Shown: positions 52,581 to 62,345, counted from the stretch's first letter. The stretch is 64,000 bases of DNA from Enterococcus hermanniensis (GCF_001885945.1 NZ_JXKQ01000005.1:1-64000); one strand, 5' to 3'. Numbers and translations: made by a program. Notes: a model not told the origin generated them from the letters alone.

Positions 52581-53498
52581 ATGACACATGCTCTAGAGAT
52601 AAAAGATTTAAGAAAAAAGTATGCCACGGGCGTCGAAGCACTTAAAGGTATTAACTTGATCGTTGAAGAAGGCGACTTCTATGCACTGCTTGGACCAAAT
52701 GGTGCCGGAAAATCAACAACGATCGGAATCATTACTTCATTAGTCAATAAAACATCTGGAAAAGTCACTGTTTTTGATTACGATCTGGATACTGATTTGG
52801 TCAGTGCCAAACAACAGATCGGCTTGGTTCCGCAAGAATTTAATTTCAATCCTTTTGAAACCGTCCAACAAATCGTCGTCAATCAAGCTGGATATTATGG
52901 TGTTTCAAAAAAAGAAGCTTTGATTCGTAGTGAAAAATATTTAAAACAATCAAACTTATGGGAAAAGCGTCATGTTCGTGCTCGGATGCTTTCAGGGGGG
53001 ATGAAACGTCGCTTGATGATTGCTCGCGCGTTGATGCATGAACCTAGGTTACTAATCCTAGATGAACCGACGGCTGGTGTCGACATTGAACTCCGGCGTG
53101 AAATGTGGACATTCCTACGTGAGCTAAATGAGCAAGGAACGACGATTATTTTGACGACACATTATTTAGAGGAAGCTGAAATGTTATGCCGGAATATCGG
53201 AATCATCCAATCTGGTGAATTGATTGAAAATACTAGCATGAAATCACTCTTAGCTAAACTTCAATTTGAAACATTTATTTTTGACTTAGAACCGTATCAA
53301 ACTCTACCTACTATCACAGGATTTAAACATACTTTTGCTGATAGTCAGACTTTAGAAGTCGAAGTCGTACGTGATCAAGGAATCAATGATTTGTTTGAAC
53401 AGCTGACAAAACAAGGAATCAAAGTACTATCGATGCGCAATAAATCAAATCGCTTGGAAGAACTATTCCTAAAAATCACGGAGGGAAATCATGTTTAA
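52581..53498 (+). CDS. ABC-2 type exporter ATP-binding protein (YadG-like)
   Basis: The 305-aa ATPase has Walker A GPNGAGKSTT near residue 39, the Q-loop LVPQEFNFNPFETV, the signature LSGGMKRRLMIARAL, Walker B LLILDEPTAGVD and the H-loop TTHYLEEAE. A ~80-residue C-terminal extension is typical of YadG/drug exporter ATPases. GGAG lies 11 nt before the ATG. It overlaps the permease gene by 8 nt, so the pair is translated together; substrate unknown. Confidence 0.93.
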   Translation: MTHALEIKDLRKKYATGVEALKGINLIVEEGDFYALLGPNGAGKSTTIGIITSLVNKTSGKVTVFDYDLDTDLVSAKQQIGLVPQEFNFNPFETVQQIVVNQAGYYGVSKKEALIRSEKYLKQSNLWEKRHVRARMLSGGMKRRLMIARALMHEPRLLILDEPTAGVDIELRREMWTFLRELNEQGTTIILTTHYLEEAEMLCRNIGIIQSGELIENTSMKSLLAKLQFETFIFDLEPYQTLPTITGFKHTFADSQTLEVEVVRDQGINDLFEQLTKQGIKVLSMRNKSNRLEELFLKITEGNHV

Positions 53499-54261
53499 TT
53501 TATATTTCACTGCTTTAAAAAGTTTAGCAGCAAAGGAAACGAACCGTTATTTACGAATCTGGGTGCAAACTTTAGTGCCGCCGGTTATTACGACCTCTTT
53601 ATATTTTGTGATCTTTGGTAATTTGATTGGTGGCCGGATCGGAGACATGGCTGGCTTTTCTTATATGCAATTCATCGTACCTGGTTTGATCATGATGTCT
53701 TCGATCACGAGTTCTTATGCAAATGTTTCTTCTTCATTTTTTTCACAAAAATTTCAAAAGAATATCGAAGAACTATTAGTCGCTCCAGTACCGACTCATA
53801 TCATTATTTGGGGATTCGTTGCTGGTGGTGTTGGCCGTAGTATTTTAGTCAGTGCCTTAGTCACGATTATCTCATTACTATTTGTGCCCCTACACGTCTT
53901 TTCTTGGGGAATCGTCGTGATCACCTTACTAATGACGGCGATTTTATTTTCATTAGCTGGATTGTTAAACGGTATTTTTGCCCAATCTTTTGATGACGTT
54001 TCGATTGTTCCAACCTTTGTTTTACAACCATTAACTTATCTTGGTGGCGTCTTTTATGCGATTTCGATGCTACCGCCTTTTTGGCAGGCTGTCTCAAAAA
54101 TCAATCCGATCGTCTATATGATCTCTGGTTTCCGTTATGGGTTTCTTGGAGTGATGGATGTTTCGATCGTAGTTTCAATGAGTATCTTAGTTTTATTCAT
54201 TGCGGTACTTTACAGTGTGTGCTGGTATTTGATTGATCGCGGACGCGGCCTAAGAAGTTAA
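53491..54261 (+). CDS. ABC-2 type exporter permease (YadH-like)
   Basis: The 256-aa membrane permease has six helices and the ABC-2 layout: an N-terminal cytoplasmic helix, LVPPVITTSLYFVIFGNLIGGRIG in TM1, YMQFIVPGLIMMSSITSSY, the elbow region FQKNIEELLVAPVPTHIIIWGFVAGGVGRS, and PLTYLGGVFYAISMLPPFWQAVSKINPIVYMISGFRYGFLG. GGAGG lies 7 nt before the ATG, inside the ATPase gene. Forms a homodimeric exporter with it. Confidence 0.92.
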   Translation: MFNLYFTALKSLAAKETNRYLRIWVQTLVPPVITTSLYFVIFGNLIGGRIGDMAGFSYMQFIVPGLIMMSSITSSYANVSSSFFSQKFQKNIEELLVAPVPTHIIIWGFVAGGVGRSILVSALVTIISLLFVPLHVFSWGIVVITLLMTAILFSLAGLLNGIFAQSFDDVSIVPTFVLQPLTYLGGVFYAISMLPPFWQAVSKINPIVYMISGFRYGFLGVMDVSIVVSMSILVLFIAVLYSVCWYLIDRGRGLRS

Positions 54262-54311
54262 AAAAGAATCTGGTACAAAAGTAACATATACTTTTGTACC
54301 AGATTCTTTTT
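54261..54311. terminator. Bidirectional terminator between the ABC permease gene and truA
   Basis: A perfect 23-bp stem (arms starting AAAAAGAATCTGG) with a 5-nt loop; A and T runs on the outer ends serve both convergent genes. Confidence 0.95.
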
Positions 54312-55047
54312 AATAATAGACTTCATCTAAGAACAAACCTTGTGCAGGCGCTGTTTCCCCAGCTGCTTCACGGACTTTTTGTTCCAATACTTCATCGATG
54401 ATCGTTACGGGTAATTTTCCAGCTCCAATTTCTAAAATCGTGCCCATTAAGATACGGACCATCTTATGCAAAAAGCCATTTCCGACAAAAGTAAAATGCA
54501 ACATATTCCCTTCTTGTTCAATGGTAATCGCATCGATGGTTCGAGTGGTTGATTTTTTACTTTTTTTCAAGGCCGAAAAACCAATAAAATCGTGCGTACC
54601 TTCTAATTTCTCGCAGGCTTCATTCATTTTAGCAATATCTAATTTTTGCGGGAAATAAAAACTATGATAACGTTCAAAGGCCGTTGGAATCGGATTATTC
54701 CAAACATAATAGCTATATTGTTTTCCTTTGACATTGTAACGTGCATGGAAACGTTCGGGCATTTCTTCGACTTTTTTTACTACGATATCACTTGGTAGAT
54801 AACGATTGAAAAAACTCAACATATCATTTAACGACATTTCTGAGTTTGTCTTAAAGTTAGCCACTTGACCAAGAGCATGGGTGCCGGCATCGGTTCTACC
54901 TGATCCAATGATTTCGATTTTTTCTGTCGTCATTTGAGTAATAACACTTTCAATTTTACCTTGGATCGTTTTTTCTGAATCGCCTAATCGTTGCCAGCCT
55001 AAATAACGTTTACCATCATACTCAATGGTCAATTTGATATTTCTCAT
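54310..55047 (-). CDS. truA: tRNA pseudouridine(38-40) synthase TruA
   Basis: TruA isomerises uridines 38-40 of tRNA anticodon stems. The 245-aa protein starts IEYDGKRYLGWQR and carries the catalytic Asp53 in GSGRTDAGTHALGQV. RFHARYNVKGKQYSYYVWN and the C-terminal GNGFLHKMVRILMGTILEIG complete the family pattern. GGAG lies ~12 nt before the ATG. The usual ecfA/ecfT neighbours are not present; here it faces the ABC exporter genes. Confidence 0.95.
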   Translation of the reverse strand: MRNIKLTIEYDGKRYLGWQRLGDSEKTIQGKIESVITQMTTEKIEIIGSGRTDAGTHALGQVANFKTNSEMSLNDMLSFFNRYLPSDIVVKKVEEMPERFHARYNVKGKQYSYYVWNNPIPTAFERYHSFYFPQKLDIAKMNEACEKLEGTHDFIGFSALKKSKKSTTRTIDAITIEQEGNMLHFTFVGNGFLHKMVRILMGTILEIGAGKLPVTIIDEVLEQKVREAAGETAPAQGLFLDEVYY

Positions 55048-55177
55048 TATTTACAAAATCTCCTATTCAAAAATTCTATTTTTCTACTGACTCAATGTAC
55101 CACATATCCCTGACAGGCTCTAGTAAATAGTTAAAAAGAAAAAATAGACTTAGTAAAAATACTAAGTCTATTTGTCT

Positions 55178-55687
55178 CTATTTTCCAATCACTAATCTTC
55201 TAGTATAGACCGCTTGACCGGAATGCATAGCGGCATCATCGACAACTGAAATGATTCTGTCTTGACGAGTAACAGGTGGCGTCCAGTTCGTATCAATAAT
55301 ATCACTCAATTTTTCTTCAGGTAATTCTTTCAAATAATTTTTAGTAAATGTAATACTATCGGCCAAATAATCTTTGAGTAATTGATAATCTTCGACTACA
55401 ACTTTTGCTGCTTCTTCTGGTGTATGCTGCCAATCCTGGGTGTCATCAGGCAAGTCTAAAGCAAATTTTTTCGTCCACCCTTCACTTGTCCAAAGCGGTT
55501 CACTTTTGTTAAGATCTGAAATTTGTAAATCAATTTCTCGCGCCGTGTGCCACATCAACCAAGCAACTGATTTAATCAATGGTTCTGGCATTTTATTGGC
55601 TTCTTCTATCGTCAATTGTGTCAACGTTTCTTCAAAACGTTCTTGTGCGCGATCTAACATTTCTGTTGCAAACTCAGTGTTTTTCAT
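55178..55687 (-). CDS. DinB/YfiT-like four-helix protein
   Basis: The ~169-aa DinB-superfamily protein is a putative metal-dependent thiol transferase or stress protein. The metal-type His residues are visible in VAWLMWHTAREIDLQI and in VVDDAAMHSGQAVYTRRLVIG, as expected for the DinB fold. Substrate unknown. The first frame start is a GTG at 55702; GGAGG lies 7 nt before the ATG at 55687, which is preferred. Lies upstream of truA with no obvious terminator between. Confidence 0.85.
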   Translation of the reverse strand: MKNTEFATEMLDRAQERFEETLTQLTIEEANKMPEPLIKSVAWLMWHTAREIDLQISDLNKSEPLWTSEGWTKKFALDLPDDTQDWQHTPEEAAKVVVEDYQLLKDYLADSITFTKNYLKELPEEKLSDIIDTNWTPPVTRQDRIISVVDDAAMHSGQAVYTRRLVIGK

Positions 55688-55778
55688 TGCATTTCCTCCC
55701 ACTTTTTTCTATTTTTACCTTACTACGCCAATCAAAATTGAGCAACTATCTACTCTAAACTATCAAAAAACGAAGCTA

Positions 55779-56183
55779 TCAAAAGAAAGCCTCGTCCAAA
55801 TCTTCAAAAGACTGTTCCAATATTTTTGCCGCCGTTTGAACATAACAGTCACAATTATTTTTGCCCAAAAGTCGCTCACAATAAATAGAACCATGAGTCC
55901 TTTCAAAATCCTGTTTCATTTTTTTAAATAATTGTTCTGTTTGAGTACTTTGGCTGATGGCTGGATCGATTGGATTGCCTTGCTGAACAAGCTGATTGAT
56001 TACGATGAAATTTCCTGCTAGCGCTCCACAGATTCCCTCATACAGACCGCCGCCATACTTTTCTCCCAGAACAATCGCTTCTTTTTCACTAATATCCATG
56101 AATTCTCGATAGCTGCAATTGATCGCCTGACAACAATTAAGCCCTTTTTGAAAATAAGCAACTGCTTTTTCCGATTGTCTCAT
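55779..56183 (-). CDS. C_GCAxxG_C_C family redox-type protein
   Basis: The 134-aa protein has the cysteine pattern of the C_GCAxxG_C_C family (TIGR01909): LNCCQAIN near the N terminus, GICGALAGN in the middle, and a C-terminal CERLLGKNNCDCYV. Likely binds a metal or undergoes thiol redox chemistry; exact role unknown. The frame opens at a TTG (56186) but the ATG at 56183 is 9 nt from GGGAG. It is 17 nt downstream of the GNAT gene, in the helicase-GNAT-C_GCAxxG run. Confidence 0.85.
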   Translation of the reverse strand: MRQSEKAVAYFQKGLNCCQAINCSYREFMDISEKEAIVLGEKYGGGLYEGICGALAGNFIVINQLVQQGNPIDPAISQSTQTEQLFKKMKQDFERTHGSIYCERLLGKNNCDCYVQTAAKILEQSFEDLDEAFF

Positions 56184-56199
56184 CAATACATGCTCCCTT

Positions 56200-56628
56200 T
56201 TAAAAAACTTTCATCAGTGTAATACAGTCGACCCCATCTTCAGTGTAAGGCTCTCCGATCCGACTATAACTCATTTTTTGATAAAAAATTTCAGCGGTTA
56301 ATTCAGCATGGACAAGACTTTGCTGATAGCCTCGTTCAATAGCGCAAGCTTCTAAGACTGAGACTACTTGGCTGCCAAGATTCTGTCCCCGATATTCTTT
56401 TAAAGTCGCCACACGACCAATTCGAACAGTTTGTTCATTTTCAATCAGTAAACGAGCGGTTGCCACAGGTTTAAATTCATCAAAGATAACGCTATAGATG
56501 GTTTCAGCAGTATCTTGAGTATCAAACTCATCTACGATTGCCAGATAACGTTCTATTACAAAGACATTCATGCGAACATAACAACTCGCGGCTCTCAAAT
56601 AGGATTCATTACCCGTTTCTATTTTCAT
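56200..56628 (-). CDS. GNAT-family N-acetyltransferase (YjcF/ElaA-like)
   Basis: The ~142-aa acetyl-CoA-dependent transferase has VFVIERYLAIVDEFD near the N terminus, ATARLLIENEQTVRIGRVATLKEYRGQNLGSQVV containing the acetyl-CoA-binding R/Q-x-x-G-x-G/A-type loop (RGQNLG), and LVHAELTAEIFYQKMSYSRIGE. Substrate unknown. The ATG at 56628 is 10 nt from GGAGG and 5 nt after the helicase stop, so translation is coupled to the helicase gene. Confidence 0.85.
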   Translation of the reverse strand: MKIETGNESYLRAASCYVRMNVFVIERYLAIVDEFDTQDTAETIYSVIFDEFKPVATARLLIENEQTVRIGRVATLKEYRGQNLGSQVVSVLEACAIERGYQQSLVHAELTAEIFYQKMSYSRIGEPYTEDGVDCITLMKVF

Positions 56629-56633
56629 TTGAA

Positions 56634-58787
56634 TCAAACCTCCTCTTTTTCAATGGGTTTGCGATACTTTTTAGTCACTAGACCCGCTTCTTGAATAAAT
56701 GGCGAGGGATCAACGGCTTTATTATTAATCATTTGCGGAAAGGTGACATAGAGATTTTCTTTGGCACGTGTGATCGCCACGTACATCAAGCGGCGCTGTT
56801 CTTCCAACATTGTTGGCGGTGCTCCTTGCTCTTTTGCCTGTTGAAGATTGCATGCTGCTTTTTTAACAGTGTGATGATTAGGCAAGGCATCTTGATACAC
56901 ACCCTTGATAAAGACGTTTTTCTTTCCTAACCCTTTACTAGAATGGATCGATAATAAATACACAGCATTCAATTTGTCTTGATCATATTCTTTTAGTCGA
57001 CGTTTCATTCCTTGATTTTGCTGACTCGCTTGTTTGAACGCCTCTATTAACCCCGCCCAATTTGCCGCAGCTAATAATTCTTTGGACAGCCAGTCGGCTT
57101 CTTCTTCACTCAAATCTTTTTTGAATTTCGGCGTAGAAAGCAGGGCTTGAGCTACTGGCGCTAAATCTAATTCTCTTCGTTGGTAGAACAGATATACTTG
57201 TTTGAAAAAAGCTTTAGCCAATGATTGAGCAGCTAATGAAATATTCTTTTCTTTCACTAAAAAAGTAACTAAATCATTGATTTTAAATTTGTTTTTACTA
57301 AACAGCTCTTCGCTAAATTTTGTACTCGTTCCAAATTTAATGAAATGAAAAAAAGCATATTGCTGAATAATATTTTTTAAAGCCATATTTTTTTGAGCTG
57401 CATTCGAAGCCTCGGCCATTTGTTGTAATTGCTGAAATAAATTTTTGAACAAAGGCAAGCCGAATATTCCTAACAAATCATCATTTGAGGGCGTTACAAA
57501 GGGAACCTTTTGTTTTTCCAATTGTTTTAACAATGATCGTAGTTGGCCCCGCGTAGGATAAAGGACCATCGTGTCACGATAATCTGGACTGCCATCTCTT
57601 AACGGAGCTACCTTGGCTAAAGTTTGAATTTTTTGTCCAATCCATGTAGCCTCAACATCATCATCAGGAAAACTCATACTATAACAATCATGGTTTGCAG
57701 CTGTTTTTGCGGCGGTCATCGTTTTTTCTAAGCGATCGTGTTTGTTATACTTGATCAACTGATTGCCCGCCGCAACGATTGGGGCTTCTGAGCGGTAATT
57801 AGTCATTAGCTTTAGCGATGTTTGCTGATATTCTTCTTCAAATTGTTGGATATATTTAGGTTCTGCTCCGCGAAAATAATAGATACTCTGATCGTCATCT
57901 CCTACAATGATCAATTTACTCATGTGTTTTAGAAGACGATTTTTATCCGGTGGACAAATCAGGGCTACGATTTGTTTTTGTAATGGATTAATATCTTGAA
58001 ACTCGTCAATAAAAATATACTGATATTTTGTTTGCACCGTTTTTCGTGCAGCTGCATCATTTTCTAAAATGATTTTCAAATTGAACAACATGTCATCAAA
58101 ATTAATAAACTGTTGATTTTGTTTTATCAATGATAATTCTGCCAAAAATTTTTGGAATATTTCACTCAGTCTCTGATTAGGGAGCAAATCTTCTTTATCA
58201 AAATACTTGGCGACAAACTGGACCATCTCAGCATCAGAGTAACCCATATTTCGCCAATAACTGATTCGTGAACTAATTGTTCGTTCTTCAAATTTATCAA
58301 AATTATATAAGCGATATTTTTTGATCAATTGATTGACTGTTTGATAATATTGATCTTCATCGATTGATCCGGTGATTCCCCATTGTTTTAAAGTTGGATT
58401 ATTTCGAATCAATTCATTGTATTCCCCATTGAACCAACCATGAAACGTTTGAACTTTCACTCGTGCATTGCCACCAAGATACCGATTCACTCGTGCTTCC
58501 ATCTCTAATTTTGCTTTACGAGAGAAGGTACACATTATAATTTTTTGAGGCGCAATTTTTTTTTCTAGAATAAGATAGGCAGCTTTTGCACAAATTGTCT
58601 GTGTTTTTCCGCTACCCGCTCCTGCAATGATTCGTAAATGAGTTTGCATAGGAAATTGAATCGCACTTAGCTGTGATTCACTGAACATCAACCCATTATT
58701 TTGTTTAACTAAATAGTTGATTGTTTTGTTTTTATCGCTATCATTTTCGATCAACTCATCTTTTATGTAATCAGAAAGCTTGGACAT
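56634..58787 (-). CDS. UvrD/PcrA-like superfamily 1 DNA helicase
   Basis: The 717-aa SF1A helicase carries the Q motif FSESQLSAIQFP, Walker A GAGSGKTQT, motif Ia TFSRKAKLEME, motif II DEFQDINPLQK, motif III GDDDQSIYYFRGA, motif IV NYRSEAPI, motif V SIHSSKGLGKKNVFI and motif VI RRLMYVAITRAK. It is shorter and more divergent than housekeeping PcrA and lacks its C-terminal tail, so it is an accessory UvrD paralogue rather than the main PcrA. Leads an operon with the GNAT and C_GCAxxG genes. Confidence 0.9.
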   Translation of the reverse strand: MSKLSDYIKDELIENDSDKNKTINYLVKQNNGLMFSESQLSAIQFPMQTHLRIIAGAGSGKTQTICAKAAYLILEKKIAPQKIIMCTFSRKAKLEMEARVNRYLGGNARVKVQTFHGWFNGEYNELIRNNPTLKQWGITGSIDEDQYYQTVNQLIKKYRLYNFDKFEERTISSRISYWRNMGYSDAEMVQFVAKYFDKEDLLPNQRLSEIFQKFLAELSLIKQNQQFINFDDMLFNLKIILENDAAARKTVQTKYQYIFIDEFQDINPLQKQIVALICPPDKNRLLKHMSKLIIVGDDDQSIYYFRGAEPKYIQQFEEEYQQTSLKLMTNYRSEAPIVAAGNQLIKYNKHDRLEKTMTAAKTAANHDCYSMSFPDDDVEATWIGQKIQTLAKVAPLRDGSPDYRDTMVLYPTRGQLRSLLKQLEKQKVPFVTPSNDDLLGIFGLPLFKNLFQQLQQMAEASNAAQKNMALKNIIQQYAFFHFIKFGTSTKFSEELFSKNKFKINDLVTFLVKEKNISLAAQSLAKAFFKQVYLFYQRRELDLAPVAQALLSTPKFKKDLSEEEADWLSKELLAAANWAGLIEAFKQASQQNQGMKRRLKEYDQDKLNAVYLLSIHSSKGLGKKNVFIKGVYQDALPNHHTVKKAACNLQQAKEQGAPPTMLEEQRRLMYVAITRAKENLYVTFPQMINNKAVDPSPFIQEAGLVTKKYRKPIEKEEV

Positions 58788-58888
58788 GAATAGTGTGTTT
58801 CCTTTCTATCTAAAAATCCATACCTACTTATTATACCTAAATTCGTTTGTTTTAATAGTTTTACTATCGACTGTAAATGAATCGTAAA

Positions 58889-58919
58889 TAAAAAAGCTCC
58901 CGATAAAATCGGAAGCTTT
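58889..58919 (-). terminator. Terminator of the CHAP hydrolase gene
   Basis: AAAGCTTCCGAT and ATCGGGAGCTTT (one T-G) pair around TTT, then TTTTTATTT on the minus strand. Confidence 0.92.
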
Positions 58920-58930
58920 AAATAGTTTGC

Positions 58931-60337
58931 TTATGGGTGAATATATGTTAAGCCTGCTGCGCTTAATGTTGCAGTATTAGGTCCACCTGGATTTGAGAAG
59001 CCCATACCACCTTGTGTGATCGTAATCGTATTGTTAGAAGCATTATAAGATTGTACGTAGGCTACGTGTCCATAAGTAGAATCTGCATTCCACGTACCAA
59101 CGGATTGACCTTGGGCAAAACTAACGATTGCGCCAGCTGCTGGCGTACCATCTACTTGGAAACCATCAGCTGCGGCTGATGCACCCCATTGACAACCGTT
59201 ACCCCAATAAGTTCCAGCCCACGGTGCAACACTTTTTACGTACCATGTACATTGACCGTATGCATACATATTGCCTTCACCAGTGTGATCAACTTTACCA
59301 CCTGTACTTGGAGTTGATGGTACTGTCACTTCAGTATCTTCAGAAGATGAAGTATCATTTGTCGACGTTTCAGTTGTATTCGTAGCTGAAGATGATGTAG
59401 TCGTTGAACTGTCTTCTTGTTTGCTTGATGAAGAAGATACTGCAGTAGAAGATGATGCAGTTGTTGAACTTTCTTCTACTTTACTTGATGAAGAAGCTTC
59501 GGCAGTTGCTTCTTTTTCTGCTTTTGCTGCTTCTTCCGCTGCCGCTTTTGCTTGTGAAGCTTCAAATGCTTTTTGAGCTTTTGCTGCTTCTTTAGCTTGA
59601 CGAGCTTCTTCTGCTTTACGTGCTTTTTCCGCTTCTTGTTGTTGTTTCAAGATGCGCGCTTGTTCTGCTTTTGCTGCTTCTTGCTGCTTCTTCAATTTAG
59701 ATTTATCTTGTTCTGCAGTTGCTTGTTCTGCAGCATAGTTTGCTTTGACAACATTCAATTCAGCTTGCTTATTGGCAATTTCATTTTTTTGTGTTTCTAA
59801 TTCAGCTTGATTAGCTTTGACTTCAGCTACTTTTGCTTCATTATCTTTTACTTTTTGTTCCACTGATTTTTCATCGGCTTTTTGTTGTTCCATCAATGAA
59901 TGGTTGGCTTTCACCATTGTAGACATTGCTTGAACACGCCCAACAACATCGGATAATGAATCAGCTTCTAAAACAGCAGAAACATAGTTAGAGGCTTGTC
60001 CTTTAACCTGCGTATCACGTGCTTGGCTTTTAATTACTTCATTACGTTTAGCGATACGAACTTTCAAAACTGCAATTTTATCTTGCAATTTCATTGTATC
60101 AGTATTTAATTGTTCTTGTTTTGCTTCTAAAGTTTTAACTTTATCGCTAACCGTAGCAATTTCATTGGTTAACTCATTGATTTGTGTTTGAACGTCGGAT
60201 TGTTTTCCTTGTAATTCGCTGATTTTTTGATCTTTTTCTTGGATCTGTTGATCATAAGTATCTGCTAATGCAATATTCGGGACTGCTGATACAGCGATGG
60301 TGCATACCAACAACGCTGATAGTAAACTCTTTTTCAC
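58931..60337 (-). CDS. Secreted coiled-coil CHAP-domain peptidoglycan hydrolase (SagA/SalB/PcsB-like)
   Basis: The 468-aa secreted protein has a signal peptide ending near NIALADTY (residue ~26), a coiled-coil region to about 250 ([16 protein letters not shown] and repeated Lys/Glu/Ala/Gln stretches), and a Ser/Thr-rich linker (~275-340). A C-terminal CHAP domain follows with catalytic Cys in GQCTWYVK and His in YGHVAYVQ. It probably cleaves stem peptides during division, and coiled coils would control its recruitment as in PcsB. The start is GTG, 9 nt after GGAGG. E. faecium SagA has an NlpC/P60 domain instead of CHAP. Confidence 0.92.
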   Translation of the reverse strand: MKKSLLSALLVCTIAVSAVPNIALADTYDQQIQEKDQKISELQGKQSDVQTQINELTNEIATVSDKVKTLEAKQEQLNTDTMKLQDKIAVLKVRIAKRNEVIKSQARDTQVKGQASNYVSAVLEADSLSDVVGRVQAMSTMVKANHSLMEQQKADEKSVEQKVKDNEAKVAEVKANQAELETQKNEIANKQAELNVVKANYAAEQATAEQDKSKLKKQQEAAKAEQARILKQQQEAEKARKAEEARQAKEAAKAQKAFEASQAKAAAEEAAKAEKEATAEASSSSKVEESSTTASSSTAVSSSSSKQEDSSTTTSSSATNTTETSTNDTSSSEDTEVTVPSTPSTGGKVDHTGEGNMYAYGQCTWYVKSVAPWAGTYWGNGCQWGASAAADGFQVDGTPAAGAIVSFAQGQSVGTWNADSTYGHVAYVQSYNASNNTITITQGGMGFSNPGGPNTATLSAAGLTYIHP

Positions 60338-60678
60338 TAATTACTTCCTCCGGATAATATATTAATTTAAAATAATTTCTTTCTTAATGTCAGATGTAAT
60401 TCTATCATAGGCATATATCACGCAGATAAAAGAAATGTTACAGTTATATTTCAATATTGTTTTTTATTCGGTGATTGAATTAGATACCTTCACTCAACTA
60501 CTAATTCCATTCAATAAAAATAAAAATAAATGTTATTTTTATTTTTTTATTTCGAAAAGTTATTTATTTGAATATAAACTTACCCATTAGCAATTGTTTC
60601 TCATTATTAAGGCATATCCTTGGTCACTCTTTCCGTTATCCCGTAAAATTAGATTAAAAGAATATGGAGGAAAAAAGG
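60338..60678. other. Divergent AT-rich intergenic region between the CHAP and YpfJ-type genes
   Basis: No gene supported. It contains the GGAGG for the CHAP gene, a TATGAT-like box on the minus strand near 60403-60408, and the promoter of the metalloprotease gene at the right end. No clear WalR box pair was found. Confidence 0.6.
60620..60649 (+). promoter_or_regulatory. Promoter of the YpfJ-type gene
   Basis: -35 TTGGTC (60620-60625), 18-nt spacer, -10 TAAAAT (60644-60649). Confidence 0.45.
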
Positions 60679-61575
60679 ATGCGTTGGCGAGGAGATCGAC
60701 AGAGTACGAATGTAGAAGATCGTTCAGGAAGTAGCCGCCGGCCAGTAGGAAAAATGGCAACTGGCGGCGGCTTAGGTGTCATTTTGATTGCGGTTATTTT
60801 CTTTTTTATTTCAGGTGGTGATTTGAGCACTGTCACAGACACTTTAGGTGGTGGAATCACACCAGCAACATATGAAACAGAAAATGTTGCTTCAAAAGAA
60901 TATACCGAACAAAAAGAGTTTGCCGCAGTTGTCTTTGCTCATCTAGAGGATTATTGGAAGCAAGAATTTGATGCTCGAAATGAAACTTATCAAAATCCCA
61001 AACTTGTTTTATTTACTGATAGCGTCAATTCAGCTTGCGGACAAGCGACTTCTCAAGTAGGTCCGTTTTACTGTCCCGCAGATCAAAATGTGTATTTAGA
61101 TTTGAGTTTTGCAGATGAATTATCCACTAAGTACGGGGCAACTGGCGATTATGCGATGGCATACGTCATTGCTCACGAAGTTGGCCACCATGTTCAAAAT
61201 CAATTAGGTATTACCAATCAATTAGATAAAATTCGAAAACGTGTATCCGAAACAGAGTACAATCAATACAGTGTTCGTTTGGAACTACAAGCCGATTATC
61301 TAGCTGGTTGTTTCTCTAAGTATTTAGCGGGACAAACATATCAGGGTCAGCCAATTATAGAAGAAGGCGATATTGAAGAGGCCATCACTGCAGCTAATGC
61401 GATTGGCGACGATACCTTACAAAAAGAATATCAAGGATATGTCGTTCCAGATAGCTTTACTCACGGAACTAGTCAGCAACGTGTCGACTGGTTCAAGCGT
61501 GGCTATAAATATGGTGATTTAGAACATGGAAATACGTTTAATGAAAAAAAACTTGACTTAGCAACTGCAGCTTAA
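60679..61575 (+). CDS. Neutral zinc metallopeptidase family protein (YpfJ-like)
   Basis: The 298-aa single-pass membrane protein has a basic N terminus, one helix (GVILIAVIFFFISGG, ~residues 35-50) and an extracytoplasmic metallopeptidase domain with HEVGHHVQNQLG (zinc HExxH). SACGQATSQVGPFYCPADQNVYLDLSF ahead of it and LELQADYLAGCF after it give the third ligand. The family is widespread and uncharacterised. A start at 60664 is possible, but its ATGGAGG contains the ribosome-binding site for the ATG at 60679 (8 nt spacing), which is chosen. Confidence 0.9.
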   Translation: MRWRGDRQSTNVEDRSGSSRRPVGKMATGGGLGVILIAVIFFFISGGDLSTVTDTLGGGITPATYETENVASKEYTEQKEFAAVVFAHLEDYWKQEFDARNETYQNPKLVLFTDSVNSACGQATSQVGPFYCPADQNVYLDLSFADELSTKYGATGDYAMAYVIAHEVGHHVQNQLGITNQLDKIRKRVSETEYNQYSVRLELQADYLAGCFSKYLAGQTYQGQPIIEEGDIEEAITAANAIGDDTLQKEYQGYVVPDSFTHGTSQQRVDWFKRGYKYGDLEHGNTFNEKKLDLATAA

Positions 61576-61597
61576 GAAATATATGATTGAAACAAAA

Positions 61598-61660
61598 GTC
61601 ACTCAGCTTCTAGCAATTGGTGTAATTGCTAGATATTATACCTTTTGCCTAGAGTGATCT
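61598..61660 (+). terminator. Hairpin after the YpfJ-type gene
   Basis: TCTAGCAATT and AATTGCTAGA pair perfectly around GGTGT (61609-61633); outer TCACTC/GAGTGA arms extend it. T content after it is moderate. Confidence 0.6.
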
Positions 61661-61692
61661 AACACCATTGTCAAAAAGTCTTTACTTATCAA

Positions 61693-61737
61693 AAGAGGCT
61701 AAGGCAAAAGTATCTACTACTTTTACCTTAGCCTCTT
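61693..61737. terminator. Bidirectional terminator between the YpfJ-type and tetR genes
   Basis: A 20-bp stem (61693-61712 with 61718-61737, one mismatch) closes a 5-nt loop; flanks allow action on both strands. Confidence 0.85.
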
Positions 61738-61767
61738 ATTTATAAACACAAACTCATTAGATATTTA

Positions 61768-62337
61768 CTATTTTTGATATGGAAAAATTTCAGATAAAAC
61801 AATGTGCTGACTGGCCAAGGCCTGCTCTGTCATTGTTGCAACTAATTGGGCTACTTTATTTGGCGGCTGTAAATTTTTCTCATTTAGCCAAGCCATCGCG
61901 ACCCCGATATGAGCATTGATAATATAATGACTGATCAAACGACTGACTTTTTCATTTTGAATTTTACTGTAAATAAACGTTTGATAAACCTCGATACCGA
62001 TTTGAGTCATTCGATAATGAAATTCAGGCCACATCGAGCTGCTATTAAATGTTTTAAAATAAATCGCATGTTCATAAAGGTAATGAAAATAATGCTCATA
62101 AAATACAGTCGGTGTATTTGCAGTATATTTGGCAGCTCCTGATAATCCTTCCATATGAAAATCTAATACCCATTGAAAGAACATCTCTTTCGTCTCAAAT
62201 GAACGATAAAATGTCGAGCGGCTAATTCCAGCGTGCTTGATCAGTTCAGACACTTTGATGTCTTCCACTGATTCATACGTCAAAAAATACGCTAGGGCAT
62301 CTAATAAACTTTGTTTGCTATGCGATAATTTCCTCAT
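61768..62337 (-). CDS. TetR/AcrR-family regulator
   Basis: The 189-aa protein has an N-terminal TetR HTH (KQSLLDALAYFLTYESVEDIKVSELIKHAGISRSTFYRSFETKEMFFQWVL, residues ~7-57) and a helical ligand-binding half. The ATG at 62337 has no normally spaced ribosome-binding site: GGAGG lies 28 nt upstream, and a 9-1-9 palindrome fills the gap. It is divergent from the amidohydrolase gene, its likely target. Confidence 0.85.
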   Translation of the reverse strand: MRKLSHSKQSLLDALAYFLTYESVEDIKVSELIKHAGISRSTFYRSFETKEMFFQWVLDFHMEGLSGAAKYTANTPTVFYEHYFHYLYEHAIYFKTFNSSSMWPEFHYRMTQIGIEVYQTFIYSKIQNEKVSRLISHYIINAHIGVAMAWLNEKNLQPPNKVAQLVATMTEQALASQHIVLSEIFPYQK

Positions 62338-62345
62338 AAAATGAA

